Source: a virus. Taken from it: DNA of 64,000 nt. The notes beneath the pieces were generated by a model. That model was not told the DNA's origin, did no database searches, and saw nothing but the letters and a program-made list of their open reading frames with translations. A program made the translations under genes and the position numbers. Below are positions 59,424-64,000 of this stretch, in pieces. Within the stretch, counting starts at the first letter, position 1, and each line of letters opens with the position of its first letter. The stretch is taken from IMG/VR virus record IMGVR_UViG_3300046005_000547, positions 124,001 through 188,000 of that record. One strand, written 5' to 3'.

Positions 59424-60356
59424 CTAACGATGCGCAGATAATCTCGCAGATTCAATTTTCTTGATTTTTGGTAACAATTTATTTGCCAATTTTGTGATAG
59501 TTGCTCGTTTCTTCTGAACCATCTTTTCCAATCTTTCTTTTTCAGGAATCGATAATGTATTCAGAGGTTTCTTAGCCATTTTTGTTTTAAACGCAATAAT
59601 GGCAGCATGTCTTGCTCTGGAAGCAATTTTAGCTGGAGATGATTTTGTATGTAATGCCAATTTCATTTTAGCGGTTCGTTTCGATTGAGATTGATGAAAT
59701 TTAACAGCCATTTTCAATCGAGCCATTCTACTTAACATTTCATCAAGACGTTCCACAGATTCATTAGTTGGTACATAAGGATCTACAATACCTGGATGAA
59801 TATACCCCATATGATTATCTTCATCATCAACAATATGTAATTCATCGTCGTCATATACATCCATACCAATTAAATCTTCTAAATCTCCGATACTGTCGTA
59901 AATATCATCAACAACATCATCGTTAATTCCAATTAAATTCCCGAAAATATCTTCTGTTGTTGTATCGTCTTCTAAATCATATTCTAATTCTTCAACTTTA
60001 CCGTCATTGTCGATATCTCCATCAATCTTACCATCTTTATTCTTATCTTGTAAATGATCTGGAATATCATCATCATTGAAATCTGTATAAGATTTTCTTG
60101 GTACATTATATAATGAATCCATTGTACCACTAGATGTGGCTTCATTTACTCGTTTTCTTAATTCTTTGAATGTTTGCATTGGTTTAACCGATTCTGATAC
60201 TGTTGAAATAATGACATTCGATGCCGTCTTTTTAAGAGCATCGGGGATTGTCTTGTCGTCTTTTAATCTTACCATCATTTTCTTCTTAAAATCTTTATCT
60301 TTTGGATTTAAGTCAAATGTATCGGCAAGCATCTGTAATAATTGTTCGTCTTTCAT
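59424..60356 (-). CDS. EF-hand-like, CTS-containing putative head protein
   Basis: 310 residues. Residues ~60-75 hold an internal MQTFKELRKRVNEATSS, a leader-like element with V-N-E|A. Residues ~92-115 carry DFNDDDIPDHLQD and DKNKDGKIDGDIDNDGK, Asp-rich calcium-binding loops of EF-hand/dockerin type. The C-terminal ~90 residues are very basic and helical. Late promoter ACATAAATAATA at 60381-60390. Possibly a scaffold or internal protein. Confidence 0.55.
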   Translation of the reverse strand: MKDEQLLQMLADTFDLNPKDKDFKKKMMVRLKDDKTIPDALKKTASNVIISTVSESVKPMQTFKELRKRVNEATSSGTMDSLYNVPRKSYTDFNDDDIPDHLQDKNKDGKIDGDIDNDGKVEELEYDLEDDTTTEDIFGNLIGINDDVVDDIYDSIGDLEDLIGMDVYDDDELHIVDDEDNHMGYIHPGIVDPYVPTNESVERLDEMLSRMARLKMAVKFHQSQSKRTAKMKLALHTKSSPAKIASRARHAAIIAFKTKMAKKPLNTLSIPEKERLEKMVQKKRATITKLANKLLPKIKKIESARLSAHR

Positions 60357-60380
60357 GAGATTCCTCTATTCAATATGTTA

Positions 60381-60390
60381 TTATTTATGT
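60381..60390 (-). promoter_or_regulatory. Late promoter element
   Basis: The minus strand reads ACATAAATAA inside the 3' end of the upstream gene, ~25 bases before the start at 60356. Confidence 0.55.
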
Positions 60391-60926
60391 ATTAAACATT
60401 CCCATATTTCAAGAGCTTCCCTATAATGACATTCATGGGGTAACATTTTATAGAAAGAATTGTAATCATTATTTTCAACATATTCTCTCATTTTAGAACT
60501 GGAATAGGATGACGGTCCAATACCAAATCTTTCACCTCTTGATACAATTTCAACAGATTTGAATTCAAAATAATCTCTTGTATTTAAAAACAAATCGAAT
60601 CGAGTTTTATATTCATCAAATCTATCTTCACCGCATACCACTATTACTTTTTCATATTGATTTTGATGTGCGTAATGTAATAGATTGATTGGTTGTTTTA
60701 CTTTTTTATCATAATCAATCTTAACAAGTCCGTCTGTCCATTTGTTCATCAACAACGATTTAATCTCATATGGTAAAGGATTTTTGTTATTGTCTTCTGT
60801 GTGAGATAAGAACATAGCAGAATCAGCATTGTATTTCTTAGCCAACTCCTTGATTTTAGAAATCAATAAGAAATGTCCTTTATGTGGTGGATTGCATCTG
60901 GCAAATGAACAGACTAATGTTTTCAT
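60381..60926 (-). CDS. Nucleotidylyltransferase, NMNAT/cytidylyltransferase fold
   Basis: 181 residues. CSFARCNPPHKGHFLLISKI is the (G/A)RxxPxHxGH motif, and SSSKMREYVEN is the C-terminal S-x-x-K-x-R-E motif of HIGH-type nucleotidyltransferases. Substrate not certain (NMN, CTP-choline type or other). Four-base overlap with the ligase-like gene. Confidence 0.8.
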   Translation of the reverse strand: MKTLVCSFARCNPPHKGHFLLISKIKELAKKYNADSAMFLSHTEDNNKNPLPYEIKSLLMNKWTDGLVKIDYDKKVKQPINLLHYAHQNQYEKVIVVCGEDRFDEYKTRFDLFLNTRDYFEFKSVEIVSRGERFGIGPSSYSSSKMREYVENNDYNSFYKMLPHECHYREALEIWECLIHK

Positions 60927-61774
60927 TGTTTCATCAACTCCTTAAATTCTAATGTTGTAACTTTATACCATGTATCGTTAATCTTAAACATAATACCTTC
61001 AAACATTTCTCCCATTAAATTGGTTCCGACAACCTGAGATAAAATATATTCAGAAAACAAATCTTTACGTTCTTGTAATACATGTTTGATTGATTCTTTT
61101 TGAACCTTATCTATTTTCTTTCTTGATGTTAAAATTTGTTCAACATTTGGTATGTCCAATACTTTGAACACCCATTCTAATTCTTTCAGAATATTGACAT
61201 TTTTGAATGAGATGAACGGATTAATGAATTTGTAATTATTATTTGATTCCATTAACAAACCATCAATTATTTGTTTTGATTCAGGATGTTCTTCATTATA
61301 CACTGAATCTAAGACAGTGTGTGGGAATAATGTAGCAACTTGCCCCAATAATGGACAAGGATATGCGATATGTACAAATTTGATTGTATTCATTCGCATT
61401 GGAGTCAATCCATTTTTGTACATTAGAACTTCCATACAAACTTCTGTATCACAAGGAATACACAAAAATCCATTCAAATATGAATCAGCCAAATCTCTAT
61501 ACATTTCTGCTCGTTTGATTTGTAAAGGATCTGTAATTCCTTTCAATTCGATATAATCAATGAATTCTTGACCTCTGTAAATTTCACCAGAATTGCTTGT
61601 TTTAACATAAAGTTTTCCTGATAATTCTTTACCAATTCTGAATCCAAATCCATCAATTTTTAACATGACTGGAATATCAGAAAGGATGTCCCCTTTTTGT
61701 TTAATTGTTTTTAACATATTGATGAATTCAATATCTTTCATCTTATGTACATGTTGAACAGATTTTCTAGTCAT
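60923..61774 (-). CDS. Ligase-like nucleotidyltransferase
   Basis: 283 residues. MLKIDGFGFRIGKE gives a K-x-D-G motif I (Lys39), then GKLYVKTSNSG, CMEVLMY (motif III-like), EGIMFKI (motif IV, ~262) and YKVTT (motif V). This is the order in ATP-dependent ligases and capping enzymes. Lacks a recognisable OB domain, so it may adenylate or ligate an unusual substrate. Part of a three-gene nucleotidyl-transfer operon. Confidence 0.65.
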   Translation of the reverse strand: MTRKSVQHVHKMKDIEFINMLKTIKQKGDILSDIPVMLKIDGFGFRIGKELSGKLYVKTSNSGEIYRGQEFIDYIELKGITDPLQIKRAEMYRDLADSYLNGFLCIPCDTEVCMEVLMYKNGLTPMRMNTIKFVHIAYPCPLLGQVATLFPHTVLDSVYNEEHPESKQIIDGLLMESNNNYKFINPFISFKNVNILKELEWVFKVLDIPNVEQILTSRKKIDKVQKESIKHVLQERKDLFSEYILSQVVGTNLMGEMFEGIMFKINDTWYKVTTLEFKELMKQ

Positions 61775-62831
61775 TGTTTAATCCTCTTGAATAATAATCA
61801 GATATTATCTTACTATAATTTACATCTAAATCAATATCTAATTTTTCGCATATAAACATCAATCCTGTAACTTTTTCATCATAATCTTTAACAGGATTAT
61901 CTCTTACAATCATCTGAGAGTTGACACTAAACATCCTACCAACATAATCATCTACAATCGATTTAATATGTTCTGGTAGGAATCGTTGAATCAATCTAAT
62001 ACATCCATTGAATGATTTTATTTCATTCTTATACATCAATGATTTTACTCCAAACAATATCTCAAGGATACTATCCAAATCTGTATGGAATATCGATTCA
62101 TCAGATGTCAGTTCATTAAATACAGGAATTCCATTATCAAACAATTCAGTTGGTATGTATCGCCAACGTAATCCTCGTTGAACAGAAAATGCTAATTGAC
62201 TTTTTTCAACAATTTTTGGTTTCTTTGTTTTTCCTGTTAACAATACAATTCGTTCTTTTGTCCTTGAAGCGGCAATAGATTGTAACATGTATTTGTGATG
62301 GAATCCTTTAATGTCTTGAATTATATCATCCCATGAACTAGAATGTGAAAATTTACTCCATTCAGTGGGTTCTCCGTTTTCAAATTCAACCAGTTCAAAA
62401 TCAATCTGAATGTTGAGATTAAATTGATTGAAATGCCATAATGTGATGTATTGACCAGCAGATGTCTTATATCCAATTAGTTTCCATTTTTCAAAATCAA
62501 CATATCCAGTCAGACTATCAAGCATTCTTCTGATTGAATCTTTCGTGTTAATATCAACCATCAAATCAATATCACCAACTGTATCCTTTTTCAATACAAA
62601 TTGATATGTTGGTATATCATCTACGTTGAATAGATGATATGATGAACCAGAAAGGAATTGTTTGGAATTGAATAATGAATCATTCCAAATTTGTCGTTTA
62701 TTGAACGTATTATGTAATTGATTCAATGTTGATAACAATTCATCAACTTCTTGGACTAGGGTATCTCTGTCAACATGTAATAAATCAATCCTGTCTGCTT
62801 TGATACCATCAATTATAACATTTCCACCCAT
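61767..62831 (-). CDS. DNA polymerase beta-like nucleotidyltransferase
   Basis: 354 residues. FLSGSSYHLFN and KDTVGDIDLMVDI form the G-S ... D-x-D catalytic site. A third acidic residue may lie in IQIDFELVEF. C-terminal ~200 residues helical, unknown. Overlaps the ligase-like gene by 8 bases. A gene of this type is found in marine T4-like phages without known role. Confidence 0.7.
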   Translation of the reverse strand: MGGNVIIDGIKADRIDLLHVDRDTLVQEVDELLSTLNQLHNTFNKRQIWNDSLFNSKQFLSGSSYHLFNVDDIPTYQFVLKKDTVGDIDLMVDINTKDSIRRMLDSLTGYVDFEKWKLIGYKTSAGQYITLWHFNQFNLNIQIDFELVEFENGEPTEWSKFSHSSSWDDIIQDIKGFHHKYMLQSIAASRTKERIVLLTGKTKKPKIVEKSQLAFSVQRGLRWRYIPTELFDNGIPVFNELTSDESIFHTDLDSILEILFGVKSLMYKNEIKSFNGCIRLIQRFLPEHIKSIVDDYVGRMFSVNSQMIVRDNPVKDYDEKVTGLMFICEKLDIDLDVNYSKIISDYYSRGLNND

Positions 62832-63031
62832 TAGATTTTACCTTTACGTTCTTCAAATGCATATGACTGTATTTTATCCACTAAATCTGGTCTACGTTTT
62901 TTATAGAATACATCGGTACAACGTTCATCAATCGCAGAGTAAATTTGTTTTATCACATTAAAAGGATCTTCTCCTTTACGGATATGATTTTTTAATATGA
63001 TGTTCAATAACCATTTTTCTAATCTATTCAT
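62831..63031 (-). CDS. Unknown small basic protein
   Basis: 66 residues (MNRLEKWLLNIILKNHIRKG ...). Shares one base with the nucleotidyltransferase start and overlaps the upstream gene by 8. No family recognised. Confidence 0.6.
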   Translation of the reverse strand: MNRLEKWLLNIILKNHIRKGEDPFNVIKQIYSAIDERCTDVFYKKRRPDLVDKIQSYAFEERKGKI

Positions 63032-63251
63032 TTTTAAATACCTGATGGAAGAAACGTTCGTCGGATAATTTGAAACCTAATTCAACGCAATTCAAATATA
63101 CATCTATATCAGAATCAATGATATTGTCATTGGTGTTGACATATTTCATGATTGATTTATACACTGATGTTGAACTTCTGCTACCAGAATAAAATCCAGT
63201 TAACATCTGTTTGAATTGCTTGGAGTTGATATATTCAGAAATTGATAACAT
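63024..63251 (-). CDS. Unknown small protein
   Basis: 75 residues from MLSISEYINSKQFKQMLTGF (ATG 63251 with AAGGA upstream, preferred to 63272). Helical. No family recognised. Confidence 0.6.
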   Translation of the reverse strand: MLSISEYINSKQFKQMLTGFYSGSRSSTSVYKSIMKYVNTNDNIIDSDIDVYLNCVELGFKLSDERFFHQVFKNE

Positions 63252-63261
63252 TTGAGTTCCT

Positions 63262-63687
63262 TTAAGATTCATGACGTAAAGAGTTTTTCTTTACTTTACC
63301 AGTTGATGTTAATGAGACATTCCATAAAATACCAGTATCAGAATTGATATGGAACCAGACATATTTCTGAGTTTGGTCAACAATTTTGATTTCATCTGAT
63401 TCCAGTAAATCCGCTTCTTTTTTGATTTGTGTTGTTAAATCAGAAACGGTATTTTCTACATATAAAATTTTAATCAAAGCTGTTTGGATGTGATTGTCAT
63501 CAAGGTATTCATAAAACGTATCAGACAATGTATAATTTTCTAATTTATTGATGTGATGGAAGATTCTCCATGCTTGTTGGACTCTTGATTGGTCAGAAAC
63601 CAAAGACAATGGTAATTTGAACTCTGAGATACCATGCATTTCAATAGCAGTTTTCAACATTGTTTGATGTTCAGATGTCATTTTCAT
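63262..63687 (-). CDS. Unknown protein
   Basis: 141 residues (MKMTSEHQTMLKTAIEMHGI ...), helical N-terminal two thirds then a small beta domain. GGAGGAATTAAAA precedes the start. First gene downstream of the promoter at 63723-63750. Confidence 0.6.
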   Translation of the reverse strand: MKMTSEHQTMLKTAIEMHGISEFKLPLSLVSDQSRVQQAWRIFHHINKLENYTLSDTFYEYLDDNHIQTALIKILYVENTVSDLTTQIKKEADLLESDEIKIVDQTQKYVWFHINSDTGILWNVSLTSTGKVKKNSLRHES

Positions 63688-63722
63688 TTTTAATTCCTCC
63701 GATATAATTCAACATGAAATCT

Positions 63723-63750
63723 ATTATAATGTTTTTTAGATTCATCGAAA
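63723..63750 (-). promoter_or_regulatory. Early-type promoter
   Basis: Minus TTTCGA (63745-63750), 16-nt spacer, TATAAT (63723-63728), then AGATTTCATG. The surrounding ~35 bases are nearly identical to the promoter at 12.34 kb. Confidence 0.78.
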
Positions 63751-63771
63751 GACTTTTCTTTATCTAAAAAG

Positions 63772-63804
63772 AAACCCGATAGAGATTTTCGCTCTATCGG
63801 GTTT
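63772..63804. terminator. Stem-loop terminator
   Basis: AAACCCGATAGAG (63772-63784) pairs exactly with CTCTATCGGGTTT (63792-63804). It ends the partial gene that enters from the right edge. Confidence 0.92.
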
Positions 63805-63808
63805 GGTG

Positions 63809-64000
63809 TCATGAAATTTTGTAGAACACAGAACTAAAATGATTTTGTTTCTTAGAGGATAAACATAACATCTTTAATGTTTCTCTCATGTTAGTTTGTT
63901 CTAAACAATATAAGAAATGTAATAACACAAGACATCTTTTAATTGTATATTGATTATCAGGTTCTTCAGTTTCCAACGTTTGAATGTCAATGAATACAAA
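63809..64000 (-). CDS. C-terminal part of unknown protein (start outside window)
   Basis: 63 codons open from the right edge to TGA 63809-63811 (FVFIDIQTLETEEPDNQYTI ... SSVFYKIS). Directly followed by a terminator. Contains a helical CLVLLHFLYCLEQT. No family recognised. Confidence 0.5.
   Translation of the reverse strand, partial: FVFIDIQTLETEEPDNQYTIKRCLVLLHFLYCLEQTNMRETLKMLCLSSKKQNHFSSVFYKIS

Noticed and set aside
1-64000. tRNA genes
   Set aside because: No cloverleaf with a GTTCGANNC T-loop and matching acceptor stem was seen on either strand.

Overview
This window is part of the genome of a T4-like contractile-tailed phage (myovirus). It is AT-rich and tightly packed, with many ATGA start/stop overlaps. 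Recognisable T4-type genes include gp16, gp4, gp26, gp48, gp53, a gp27-like hub, a gp5-like tail lysin, PseT, DenV, RNase H, gp61 primase, NrdA and NrdB. ThyX, dCMP deaminase and a MazG-like enzyme complete a nucleotide set. The host cannot be read from the sequence. The AAGGAG-type ribosome sites and the tail-borne peptidoglycan hydrolases only say that it is a bacterium. No tRNA gene was seen.

Layout. 0-12 kb holds virion genes in two divergent blocks: minus (tape-measure-like protein, gp51/26-like, gp16, tube-like, gp2-like, gp4) and plus (gp48, gp53, gp27-like, gp5 OB domain, large lysin). 12-21 kb mixes small minus genes with plus late genes (DUF5856-like, fibre-like, Ntn hydrolase, SGNH tail protein). 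It also contains a four-unit array of promoter/stem-loop cassettes at 16.1-17.8 kb. 21-34 kb is a long minus run of metabolism, repair and small unknown genes. 34-36 kb contains an HNH homing endonuclease followed by a broken phoH. 36.9-37.6 kb appears to encode a large structured RNA. 37.9-39.3 kb is a second cassette array. 39-45 kb has a RecQ-like helicase and small unknown genes. 45-49 kb is a plus-strand module that looks acquired from another tail. 49-57 kb holds nrdAB, thyX, primase and small genes. 57-64 kb holds virion-associated and nucleotidyl-transfer genes.

Regulation readable from the sequence. Many late genes on both strands are preceded by a T4-like late element (TAAATA, several times TATAAATA). 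Early minus-strand transcription appears to use a second class, TTTCGA-N16/17-TATAAT or TATACT. Strong bidirectional stem-loops separate blocks. All six intact cassettes carry the early class with a 17-nt spacer, and five of them end at stem-loops whose T-tract lies on the minus strand. This is the arrangement described in T4-type phages as promoter-early/stem-loop (PeSL) elements.

The most interesting items are the ~630-nt structured RNA, the cassette arrays, a recurring N-terminal signature (M-x-TF-K/A-E/Q) resembling a capsid-targeting peptide, a split gp5 whose second half carries two different peptidoglycan-hydrolase domains, and three or four decayed genes (uvsW, phoH, a possible Vsr-like fragment, two single-base frameshifts).
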